From: JAGTRP01 sp035255045
GTDB lineage: Bacteria > Pseudomonadota > Gammaproteobacteria > Burkholderiales > Rhodocyclaceae
NCBI GenBank assembly: GCA_035255045.1
Contig: DATFAA010000165.1
Coordinates: 1-64,000 of the forward strand
Length of the DNA: 64,000 bases
Direction of reading: 5' to 3'
Shown here: piece by piece, positions 23,610-31,693 of the stretch
Layout of the letters: each line of letters starts with the position of its first letter
Numbering within the stretch: position 1 is the first letter of the stretch
Translations under genes and position numbers: made by a program
The notes under the pieces: generated by a model
Seen by the model: the letters and a program-made list of their open reading frames with translations, nothing else
Databases searched by the model: none
Told to the model about the DNA's origin: nothing

Positions 23610-25943
23610 ATGTCTGACCAACTGAACCTCTTCGGCGGCGAGCCCGCCGACCCGGCGGAAGACCATCCCCAGACGCCCCCGGCGCCGCCTTTGCCGCCGG
23701 AAGCCACCGCCCCGGCCCCGGATATCCCGCCGCCGAGCGAATACGCCGCCCGCCGCTACCTCGAATACGCCATGAGCGTGGTCACTGGCCGCGCCCTGCC
23801 GTCGGCTGCCGATGGCCAGAAGCCGGTGCAGCGCCGCATCCTCTACGCCATGCACCGCATGGGCCTCTACAAGAGCCCGCGCCACGTCAAGTCGGCCCGG
23901 GTGGTGGGCGACGTCATCGGCAAGTATCACCCCCATGGCGACTCCTCTGTCTATGACGCCATGGTGCGCATGGCCCAGGAATGGAGCCTGCGCTACCCGG
24001 TGGTGGACGGCCAGGGCAACTTCGGCTCCCGGGACGGCGACAACGCCGCCGCCATGCGCTACACGGAAGCCCGCCTCACCCCCATCGCCGAGCTGCTACT
24101 GTCGGAGATCGATGAAGGCACGGTGGATTGGAAGCCCAATTACGACGGCGCCAACGACGAGCCGGCCCTGCTGCCGGCCCGGCTGCCCTTCTGCCTGCTG
24201 AACGGCGCCTCCGGTATTGCCGTCGGCATGGCTACCGAAGTGCCGGCCCACAACCTGAAGGAAGTGGCCGCCGCCGCCTCCAAGCTGGTCAAGAAGCCCG
24301 ACACCCCGGAAGACAAGATCCTGGCCATGATCCCCGGCCCGGACTATCCGGGCGGCGCCCAGATCATCTCCTCGCCCGAGGAGATCGCCGCCACCTACCG
24401 CAGTGGCCGGGGCAGCCTGCGGGTGCGGGCGCGCTGGAAAATCGAGCCCCTGGCCCGGGGCCAGTGGCGCCTGGTGATCACCGAGCTGCCGCCGGGGGTG
24501 TCCACCGCCACTGTGATGTCCGAGATCGAGGCCTGCTCCAACCCGGTGGCCAAGGAAAAGGCCGGCAAGAAGATCTTCACCCCCGAACAGCTCAACCTCA
24601 AGGCGGCCTTCCTGTCGGCCATCTCGGCCGGCGGGGTGCGGGACGAGTCCGGCAAGGAGCACGACGTGCGCCTGGTCATCGAGCCCGCCTCCTCCCGCCA
24701 GGACCAGGATGCCCTGGTCCGCCTGCTTCTGGCCCACACCAGCCTGGAGAACAACGCCCCGGTTAACCTGACGGTCCTGGGCGTCTCCGGCGCCCCCCGC
24801 CAGGCTTCCCTCTACAGCATGCTGCAGGAGTGGTGCCGCTTCCGTCTGGCCACCGTCGAGCGCCGCACCCGCCATCGCCTGACCGCCGCCGAGAAGCGCA
24901 TCCACATCCTGGAAGGCCGCCTGGCGGTACTCCTCGACATTGACCGGGTCATCAAGGTCATCCGGGAGTCCGACGATCCCAAGGCCGACCTCATGAAGGC
25001 CTTCAAGCTCTCGGAAATCCAGGCCGAAGACATCCTTGAAATCCGCCTGCGCCAGCTCGCCCGCCTGGAAGGCATCAAAATCGGCGAGGAGCTGGCCAAG
25101 CTGCGGGAGGAGGCCGAGGGCCTGCGCAACCTGCTGTCCTCCGAGGACGCCCTGCGGCTGGCGGTGGCCAAGGAAATCGACGCCGATGCCAAGAAGTACG
25201 GCGATCCCCGCCGCACCCTCATCGAGGAGGCGGAAAGGGTCACCGTCTCGGACGCCAAGACCGTCTCGGTGGTGGACGAACCCACCACCCTCATCGTCTC
25301 GAAGCATGGTTGGCTGCGCTCCCGCCAGGGCCACGGGGTCGATCCGGCCCAGCTTTCCTTCCGCTCCGGCGACAGCCTGCTGGCCTGCTTGCCGTGCCGC
25401 ACCGTCGATACTCTGGTGCTTCTCGATACCCAGGGCCGGGCCTACTCCATCGCCGCCGCCGACATTCCCGGCGGCAAGGGGGACGGGGTGCCGGCGGCTT
25501 CCCTGGTGGAATTCCAGAATGGCGGCAAGCCCTGCCTGGCCCAGGCCGTGGCGGCCGGCAGCCGCTTCCTGGTGGCCAGCGCCGGCGGCTATGGTTTCCG
25601 CTGCAAGGGCGAGGACCTGCTGTCCCGGGGCAAGGCCGGCAAGGCCTTCCTGAGCGTGGCGGAGGACGACCGGCCGGTGGTGTTCATGCCGGCGCCGGAA
25701 GGGGAGATCGCCTGCTTCACCGAGGACGGCCGCGCCCTGGTGTTCGGCATGGAGGAAATGAAGGACCTGCCCAAGGGCAAGGGGGTGAAATTCATCGACG
25801 CCGCCCCCGGTAAGATGGCCCTGGAGGAGGTCATTCCCGTGGCGGACGGGGCGGCCGGCAAGCTCAAGGGCGAGCGCCTGGCAGCATGCCGAGGCGCCCG
25901 GGGCGGCAAGGGCAGGAAACTGCGGGGCGGGATCAAGGCCTGA
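23610..25943 (+). CDS. parC: DNA topoisomerase IV subunit A
   Basis: Breakage-reunion subunit of topoisomerase IV, 777 residues. Catalytic Tyr151 lies in AAAMRYTEARL; the quinolone region reads HPHGDSSVYDAM with Ser112 at the position of E. coli ParC Ser80, i.e. a wild-type pattern. The N-terminal 42 residues are a Pro/Ala-rich extension, and the C-terminal domain (about 520-777) is a degenerate beta-pinwheel. ATG at 23610. Pairs with parE just upstream. Confidence 0.95.
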   Translation: MSDQLNLFGGEPADPAEDHPQTPPAPPLPPEATAPAPDIPPPSEYAARRYLEYAMSVVTGRALPSAADGQKPVQRRILYAMHRMGLYKSPRHVKSARVVGDVIGKYHPHGDSSVYDAMVRMAQEWSLRYPVVDGQGNFGSRDGDNAAAMRYTEARLTPIAELLLSEIDEGTVDWKPNYDGANDEPALLPARLPFCLLNGASGIAVGMATEVPAHNLKEVAAAASKLVKKPDTPEDKILAMIPGPDYPGGAQIISSPEEIAATYRSGRGSLRVRARWKIEPLARGQWRLVITELPPGVSTATVMSEIEACSNPVAKEKAGKKIFTPEQLNLKAAFLSAISAGGVRDESGKEHDVRLVIEPASSRQDQDALVRLLLAHTSLENNAPVNLTVLGVSGAPRQASLYSMLQEWCRFRLATVERRTRHRLTAAEKRIHILEGRLAVLLDIDRVIKVIRESDDPKADLMKAFKLSEIQAEDILEIRLRQLARLEGIKIGEELAKLREEAEGLRNLLSSEDALRLAVAKEIDADAKKYGDPRRTLIEEAERVTVSDAKTVSVVDEPTTLIVSKHGWLRSRQGHGVDPAQLSFRSGDSLLACLPCRTVDTLVLLDTQGRAYSIAAADIPGGKGDGVPAASLVEFQNGGKPCLAQAVAAGSRFLVASAGGYGFRCKGEDLLSRGKAGKAFLSVAEDDRPVVFMPAPEGEIACFTEDGRALVFGMEEMKDLPKGKGVKFIDAAPGKMALEEVIPVADGAAGKLKGERLAACRGARGGKGRKLRGGIKA

Positions 25944-25970
25944 AAGAAGGCCTGAGGAGGCTCGGCCGGG

Positions 25971-26231
25971 TTAAGGCTTGTTCCGCTGCTTGACGAAGCG
26001 GACGATGCGATCCAGGTGGCGGCGGGTCTCCTGCTCGGCCCGCTCCGCCTTCTTGATCAGGGACTTCTGCACCAGCCCGTGGAAGGCTACCAGGTCCTGA
26101 TCGGGATAATCCTCCAATACGCCACTATACTGAAAGTACTCGGCGATCCAGAACGGGTCCAGGTCGGTTTTCCCGCTTTCCTGCAAGTAGTCCATTGCAG
26201 CCATTTCTACATATTCAGACAGTTTCGGCAT
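25971..26231 (-). CDS. Hypothetical small protein
   Basis: 86 residues from the ATG at 26231 (an in-frame GTG at 26255 would add 8). It is mainly helical and charged: an acidic N-terminal half (EMAAMDYLQESGKTDLDPFW) and a basic, Lys/Arg-rich C-terminal helix (KSLIKKAERAEQETRRHLDRIV). Codon use and composition look like real coding sequence. I do not recognise a family. It is convergent with parC, 27 bases apart, and divergent from the DUF3135 gene. Confidence 0.6.
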   Translation of the reverse strand: MPKLSEYVEMAAMDYLQESGKTDLDPFWIAEYFQYSGVLEDYPDQDLVAFHGLVQKSLIKKAERAEQETRRHLDRIVRFVKQRNKP

Positions 26232-26435
26232 TCTTTCACTCGACGATTTCTGCACATCAGACCCGGACTTAGGGACTTGATTCCCGAGTAGGTTCCTTTG
26301 CTTATTGCCCGGAGCATCCGCACACCATTTTGGAGTGAGCGGGCAACTAGTGGCCGGCGGTGTACTCCAAGCTGCGAATACCGCTCGGCCGGGAACCCGG
26401 CTGTATCCGATGCTCTGTCAGATGCAGGAGGCAGC

Positions 26436-26747
26436 ATGTCGTCGCAAATGGATTTTGATTTCGACCTGATGGCCAGGCTCGCCCAGGAAAATCCCGCCGA
26501 ATTCGCCCGGAAGCGCGAAGAGCTGATCCGGGACTTCATCGAGAATTCCAGCAATCCCGAAAAGGGACGCCGCATCCAGTTCGAGATAGATATGGAACGG
26601 GTCCGCACCCCGCCGGGGGAAAAGACCTACCTCGCCATGGCCAAGCGCCTGGGGCTTCTGCTGGGACAGATGTCCGACCTGTTCTCCGATATCCAGGCTA
26701 TCGCCCGCCAGCAGAACATCAAGCGGGCGCCGGCCAAGACGGAGTAG
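26436..26747 (+). CDS. DUF3135 family protein
   Basis: Cytoplasmic protein of 103 residues, rich in charged residues, with the DUF3135 pattern: FDFDLMARLAQENPAEFARK, then RDFIENSSNPEKGRRIQFEI and a second helix LGLLLGQMSDLF. No function is known for the family. ATG at 26436 has an AGGAG site. The thioredoxin-reductase-like gene starts 41 bases downstream and may be cotranscribed. Confidence 0.8.
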   Translation: MSSQMDFDFDLMARLAQENPAEFARKREELIRDFIENSSNPEKGRRIQFEIDMERVRTPPGEKTYLAMAKRLGLLLGQMSDLFSDIQAIARQQNIKRAPAKTE

Positions 26748-26788
26748 CCAGGGGCGGGCCGGCGGGATGAGGCCGGCCGGAGTCGCAG

Positions 26789-27694
26789 ATGCAGCCTGCC
26801 GGTAGGTTTGACGCCCTGGTGGTCGGCGGCGGCCCGGGAGGGCTGACCGGCGCCCTTTACCTTGCCCGCTTCCGCCGCCGGGTGCTGGTGGTGGACGACG
26901 GCTGCAGCCGGGCCGCCCGCATACCCCGCTCCCATAACATGCCCGGCTACCCCGAAGGCGTCATCGGCGCCGACCTGGTGGCCGCCATCCGCCGTCAGGC
27001 CGAGCGCTACGGGGTCGAGTTCGCTGCCGGACGGGTGGGGGCCCTCGAACACGGCCCGGAGGGCTTCGCCGCCCGCTGGGGTGAGGGCGGCGCCGGCGCC
27101 CAGGCCCGGGTGGTGCTCCTCGCCACCGGCGCCAGCGACATCGAGCCCCCCGTGCCCTATCTGAGCGAAGCGGTGCGTTCCGGCACCCTGCGCTACTGCC
27201 CGGTGTGTGACGGCTACGAGGTCATCGACCGGGCCGTAGGCGTTATCGCCGACGGCCCCTCCGGGGTGCGGGAAGCCCTCTACCTGCGCAGCTTCACCCC
27301 GCGGCTCACCGTATTCGCGGTCTCCCCCGAAGTGTGCTTCGGCGATGACCAGCGCCGGCAACTGGCGGAGGCCGGCATCATCCTTGCCCCGGAGCCGGTG
27401 ACCAGCATCCGGCTCTGGAAAGGCGCCGTCACCGTCTGCCACGGTGACCGGGAGACCTCCTGCGACTCGATCTACAGCGCCCTCGGCATGCACATCCATT
27501 CCGAACTGGCCCTGGACGCGGAGCGGGACGACGATGGCTACCTGCTCACCGACCGCCACCAGAAGACCAGCATCGACGGTCTCTATGCCGTCGGCGACGT
27601 GGCCCTCGGGCTCAACCAGATCAGCGTCGCCATCGGCGGGGCCGCCGTCGCCGCCGCCGCCATGCATCTGGCTCTCGGCTGCGCCTGGAAGTGA
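26789..27694 (+). CDS. Thioredoxin reductase-like NAD(P)/FAD oxidoreductase
   Basis: Flavoprotein of 301 residues with the fold of low-molecular-weight thioredoxin reductases: FAD-binding VVGGGPGGLTGALYLAR, a redox CxxC (Cys137-Pro-Val-Cys140 in RYCPVCDGYE), a second nucleotide-binding region GVIADGPSGVREAL with a degenerate GxGxxG, and the FAD-contacting GLYAVGDVALGLNQISVA. The weak NAD(P)H motif and the CPVCDG sequence set it apart from classical TrxB (CATCDG), so it is more likely a paralogue with another partner. A GGAG ribosome site precedes the ATG at 26789. Confidence 0.85.
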   Translation: MQPAGRFDALVVGGGPGGLTGALYLARFRRRVLVVDDGCSRAARIPRSHNMPGYPEGVIGADLVAAIRRQAERYGVEFAAGRVGALEHGPEGFAARWGEGGAGAQARVVLLATGASDIEPPVPYLSEAVRSGTLRYCPVCDGYEVIDRAVGVIADGPSGVREALYLRSFTPRLTVFAVSPEVCFGDDQRRQLAEAGIILAPEPVTSIRLWKGAVTVCHGDRETSCDSIYSALGMHIHSELALDAERDDDGYLLTDRHQKTSIDGLYAVGDVALGLNQISVAIGGAAVAAAAMHLALGCAWK

Positions 27695-28147
27695 GCGCCC
27701 GCCGGGCCCCGACGCCTACCGCTTCCGGGAAGGGAAAACCGTTTTCGAGAAAAAGAGCACCTCGCCGGCGTCCATCCCGGCCCGGGTGGCGCGCTCCCAT
27801 CGGCGGAAAATATCCTGCCGACATCGCCCTCTATGCCGGCTTCACATGCCGTCGGGCTCGGCCGATGGCCGGCTGGCAATGCTTTACGGATAATTCAATG
27901 GAGGACGAATAGCCCATTTCGCGGTACACTGGAATGCAAATTGCTGGACAGGACAGGCTTTCCGGGTGATCGGCATTCACCCGGCATCCCCAGACAATAA
28001 GACCAGACAGAAGCGGAGTGCGGCTATGAAGACCAACTTTCTCGCCGGTCTTGCGGCGACGGTTCTTTCGGACAGCTCCAGAGGCGAGTCCAGGCCCGGC
28101 GGACAACGCCGCCCGGCTTGCCCTCACCCGACCCGGGCGGTGCGCTG
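27695..28147. other. 453-base region with no convincing gene except one small ORF
   Basis: Short reading frames on both strands lack family features. The right end carries the small ORF 28026-28148, and the MCP promoter should lie in the middle. No clear terminator or repeat was found. Confidence 0.5.
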
Positions 28148-28148
28148 A
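28026..28148 (+). CDS. Possible 40-residue small ORF coupled to the MCP-like gene
   Basis: Starts MKTNFLAGLAATVL, like a signal or membrane segment, then becomes Arg/Pro-rich and hydrophilic. A GGAG lies 9 bases before the ATG, and its TGA overlaps the next gene's ATG (TGATG), as in coupled operons. It may be a leader peptide, a decayed signal-peptide gene or chance. Confidence 0.3.
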   Translation: MKTNFLAGLAATVLSDSSRGESRPGGQRRPACPHPTRAVR

Positions 28149-29437
28149 TGTTCCGCCGCTATCGCGAACCCCAGGAGCTGAGGCTCCGGGCCCTCCTGGT
28201 CACTACCGTCATAGCGGCCGGCGCCGGCCTCGCGGTACTGCTCTTCTTCGATGAATTCCACGGCATCCTGCTGCCCGCCCTCGCCGTCCAGGAGAAGTGG
28301 GGAGCGGCCGTCGGCATGGTGGTCACGGTCATCGTGGCTTCCAAGGCCCAGCGGGTGGTGTCCCTCCTTTTCTACCGGGACGCCCTCTACGGCGTCAGCC
28401 AGCATGACGACAAGGCCAGCCGCCGGGCCTCCTCGGCCCAGGAGGCGGGGGAACAGGTGGCCGGGGAGCTGAGGCAGGTGGCGGGCTACAACGAAGTGGT
28501 CCGCAACCAGCTCGGGGTCGTCGTGCAGGAAACGGAAAAGGCCGCCTTCGACATCGCCGAGCGCCTCCAGGCCATCGACCAGCTGGTGTCCGGCATCAAC
28601 AGCTACGCCGACGCCAGCGCCAGCGAATCCAACGAGATGCTGGGGGCGGCGGAGCAGCGCATCGCCCAGAACCGCCAGCTCATCGCCACCCTGGAAAGCT
28701 ATATCCAGCAACGCATGGCCGACAGCGAAACGGACCGGCAGCGGGTCCAGCAGGTGGTGGACAAGACCCAGACCCTGCAGTCCCTGGTTGACCTGATCCG
28801 CCAGATTTCCACCAAGACCAACCTGCTGGCCCTCAATGCCTCCATCGAGGCGGCCCGGGCGGGGGAATCCGGGCGGGGTTTCGCCGTGGTGGCCGACCAG
28901 GTGCGCAAACTCTCCGATTCCACCCAGGAGGCGGTCACCCAGATTGCCGAAGGCATCCGGGTGGTGACCCAGAATATCGAGGCCCAGTTCGCCGACAAGC
29001 TGTCCTCCTCCAGCATCGACGCCGAGAGGACTGCGCTGCAGGGCTTCTCGGCCCAGCTCGAGGATCTGGGGCGCAACTACAAGGAGGTCACCGACCATGA
29101 AACCCAGGTCCTCAACAACCTGCGGAACGACAGCCAGAAGCTGGCGGAGGCCTTCATGGATGCCCTCGCCAGCATCCAGTTCCAGGACGTGACCCGGCAG
29201 CAGATCGAGCATGTGGGCGACGCCCTGAAACGCCTCGACGCCCATTCCGAACACCTGGCGGACCGCCTGCAGCGCTTCGACGATCCCCATTTCGAGCTCA
29301 GTCCCCTGGCCAGGCAGCTCGACGAAATCTACGGGGCCTACGTCATGTCGTCCCAGCGTAGCACCCACCTCGCCGCCCTGGGGGCCGGAGCCGCCGGCGG
29401 TGCCGGCAGCGACGGTCCCAAAGTGGAGCTTTTCTGA
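28148..29437 (+). CDS. Membrane-anchored methyl-accepting chemotaxis-like protein without HAMP
   Basis: 429 residues. Two closely spaced membrane segments (about 15-35 and 50-68) leave almost no periplasmic domain; then comes a cytoplasmic coiled coil and an MCP signalling hairpin tip (LVDLIRQISTKTNLLALNASIEAARAGESGRGFAVVADQVRKLS), followed by a distinct C-terminal helical region with FQDVTRQQIEHV, a pattern typical of receptors linked to dedicated kinase systems. No HAMP domain or CheR-tether tail is visible. Directly followed by a CheA-type gene (23 bases), so it probably reports an intracellular or membrane state to that kinase. Confidence 0.85.
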   Translation: MFRRYREPQELRLRALLVTTVIAAGAGLAVLLFFDEFHGILLPALAVQEKWGAAVGMVVTVIVASKAQRVVSLLFYRDALYGVSQHDDKASRRASSAQEAGEQVAGELRQVAGYNEVVRNQLGVVVQETEKAAFDIAERLQAIDQLVSGINSYADASASESNEMLGAAEQRIAQNRQLIATLESYIQQRMADSETDRQRVQQVVDKTQTLQSLVDLIRQISTKTNLLALNASIEAARAGESGRGFAVVADQVRKLSDSTQEAVTQIAEGIRVVTQNIEAQFADKLSSSSIDAERTALQGFSAQLEDLGRNYKEVTDHETQVLNNLRNDSQKLAEAFMDALASIQFQDVTRQQIEHVGDALKRLDAHSEHLADRLQRFDDPHFELSPLARQLDEIYGAYVMSSQRSTHLAALGAGAAGGAGSDGPKVELF

Positions 29438-29460
29438 CCCATCCCGAGCAAGGGGAAACC

Positions 29461-31635
29461 ATGGAAGAAATCTACGCCGTATTTGCCCAGGAAGCCCGTG
29501 AACAGCTGGCGGAGCTGGAGGCCGGCCTGCTGCGCATGGAACAGGGCGACACCGATTCCGAGACCATCAACGGCATTTTCCGCGCCGCCCACACCATCAA
29601 GGGCGGGGCCGGGGTGGTCGAGCTGTCCCTGCTCGAGAGCTTCACCCACGGGGTCGAGAATGCCCTGGACAAGCTGCGCAATGGCGAGATCGCCATCAGC
29701 GGCGCCCTCATCACCGTGCTCCTGCGCTGCTGCGACCATCTGGGGCAGCTGCTGGACCGGGTCGATGCCGGGGAGTTCGGAGACGACGACGGGGCCCGGG
29801 CCCGGGGCGACGCCCTGGGCGGGGAGCTGCGGGCCTTCCTCGGCGCCGGCCCGGCGCCGGAAAGCCACCCGGCACCCCAGGAGCCGGCGCCGGTGCAGCT
29901 GGAAGGCGGGAGCGAAATCCTCAGCGACTGCTGGCACATTTCCATCCGCTTCGGCCGGGACGTCCTGCGCCAGGGCATGGAGCCCTCCAGCTTCCTGAAA
30001 TATCTCCTCAATCTGGGGGAGATCGTCCATGTCACCACCCTCTGGGACAACCTGCCCCCGGCCGAGGAGATGGACCCGGAATCCTGCTACCTGGGGTTCG
30101 AGGTCAATTTCCGCAGCAAGGCCGAAAAGGCCGCCATCGAGCGGGTCTTCGACTTCGTCCGGGATGACTGCGAGCTCCACATCCTGCCGCCCCACAGCAA
30201 GATCGGCGACTACATGGAGCTCATCAAGAAGCTGCCCGAGGAGCCCATGCGCCTGGGCGAAATCCTGGTGAAGAGCGGTGCTCTCACCGAGGAGGAGCTC
30301 GAGATCGGCCTGCGCCAGCAGAAGGCGACCGTGGCCCAACTCAACGAGGGCTCCCTGGCGCCGCCCCTGGGGCAGATCCTGGTGGAGGACCGGGCCGTCC
30401 ATCCGGAGATCGTGGACGCGGCCGTCGGCAAGCAGAAGCAGGTGGCCGAGAAGAAGGCCGCCGACGCCCGGCTGATCCGGGTCCAGGCCGACAAGCTCGA
30501 CCAGCTCATCGACCTGGTGGGGGAAATGGTCATCGCCGGCGCCTCAGCCAATCTCCTGGCCCGGCAGAGCAACCAGCGCAACCTGGTGGAATCCACCTCC
30601 ATCCTCTCCCGCCTGGTGGAGCAGATCCGGGACGCCGCCCTGCAATTGCGCATGGTCCAGATCGGCGAGACCTTCAACCGTTTCCACCGGGTGGTGCGGG
30701 ACGTCAGCCGCGACCTCGACAAGGACATCGAGCTGGCCATCAGCGGCGGTGAGACCGAGCTGGACAAGTCGGTGGTGGAGAAGATCGGCGACCCCCTCAT
30801 GCACCTGGTGCGCAATGCCCTCGACCACGGCATCGAGGCCACCGAGACCCGGTTGACCCGGGGCAAGCCCGCCCACGGCCGGGTCGGGCTCCACGCCTGC
30901 CACGACTCGGGGAACATCGTCATCCAGGTGTCCGACGACGGCGGCGGCCTCAACCGCCAGCGCATCCTGGCCAAGGCCCGGGAGCGGGGCCTGGTGCAGC
31001 CGGCCCAGGAATTGAGCGACCAGGAAATCATCAACCTCATCTTCGAGCCGGGCTTCTCGACGGCCGAGCAGGTCTCCAACCTCTCCGGCCGGGGCGTCGG
31101 CATGGACGTGGTGCGCAAGAACATCCAGAGCCTGCGGGGCACTGTGGACGTGGCCTCGGTGGAAGGGGAGGGCAGCACCTTCACCATCCGCCTGCCCCTG
31201 ACTCTGGCCATCATCGACGGCTTCCTGGTGGGCGTGGACAAGTCCGCCTACGTCATCCCCCTGGACAGCGTCATCGAGTGCATCGAACTGAGCCCCGATC
31301 CCGGCGAAGCCAACTACCTGAACCTGCGGGGGGAAGTGCTGCCCTTCCTGCGGCTGCGCCGCCTGTTCGAGGTGGAGGGGCAGCGGCCGGGACGGGAGAA
31401 CGTGGTGGTGGTGCAGTACGGTGGGCGCAAGGCGGGCATCGTGGTGGACCGCCTGCTCGGGGAATTCCAGACCGTCATCAAGCCCCTGGGCGCCATCTTC
31501 AGCCATCTGCGGGGCATCGGCGGCTCCACCATCCTGGGCAACGGCGAGGTGGCCCTGATCCTGGACGTGCCGGCTCTGATCGATCTGACCGGCAGCCGGG
31601 AGGCCAAGGCCCTGGCCGCACCGGTGGGATGTTGA
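29461..31635 (+). CDS. cheA: CheA-type histidine kinase with MshEN-like motif region
   Basis: 724-residue chemosensory kinase. Hpt domain (1-110) with His44 in AAHTIKGGA; a middle region (150-250) of unknown fold; two MshEN-like 24-residue motifs (264-287, starting RLGEILVKSG, and 302-325, starting PLGQILVEDR) where a CheY-binding P2 domain would normally sit; a dimerisation domain (about 335-400); HATPase (LVRNALDHGIE, SDDGGGLN, GRGVGMDVV); and a C-terminal CheW-like domain (585-715). It lies between two receptor genes. No cheY, cheW, cheR or cheB is present in the window, so the output is unknown. Confidence 0.92.
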   Translation: MEEIYAVFAQEAREQLAELEAGLLRMEQGDTDSETINGIFRAAHTIKGGAGVVELSLLESFTHGVENALDKLRNGEIAISGALITVLLRCCDHLGQLLDRVDAGEFGDDDGARARGDALGGELRAFLGAGPAPESHPAPQEPAPVQLEGGSEILSDCWHISIRFGRDVLRQGMEPSSFLKYLLNLGEIVHVTTLWDNLPPAEEMDPESCYLGFEVNFRSKAEKAAIERVFDFVRDDCELHILPPHSKIGDYMELIKKLPEEPMRLGEILVKSGALTEEELEIGLRQQKATVAQLNEGSLAPPLGQILVEDRAVHPEIVDAAVGKQKQVAEKKAADARLIRVQADKLDQLIDLVGEMVIAGASANLLARQSNQRNLVESTSILSRLVEQIRDAALQLRMVQIGETFNRFHRVVRDVSRDLDKDIELAISGGETELDKSVVEKIGDPLMHLVRNALDHGIEATETRLTRGKPAHGRVGLHACHDSGNIVIQVSDDGGGLNRQRILAKARERGLVQPAQELSDQEIINLIFEPGFSTAEQVSNLSGRGVGMDVVRKNIQSLRGTVDVASVEGEGSTFTIRLPLTLAIIDGFLVGVDKSAYVIPLDSVIECIELSPDPGEANYLNLRGEVLPFLRLRRLFEVEGQRPGRENVVVVQYGGRKAGIVVDRLLGEFQTVIKPLGAIFSHLRGIGGSTILGNGEVALILDVPALIDLTGSREAKALAAPVGC

Positions 31636-31693
31636 GGCCACTGTTTTTCGACGGTAATCACAATAACTAGTAGCAAGGGAAGGGAAGCAACAA

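Noticed and set aside
27691..27912. 73-residue ORF after the thioredoxin-reductase-like gene
   Set aside because: Composition is Arg/Pro-rich with no ribosome site or family match; judged non-coding.
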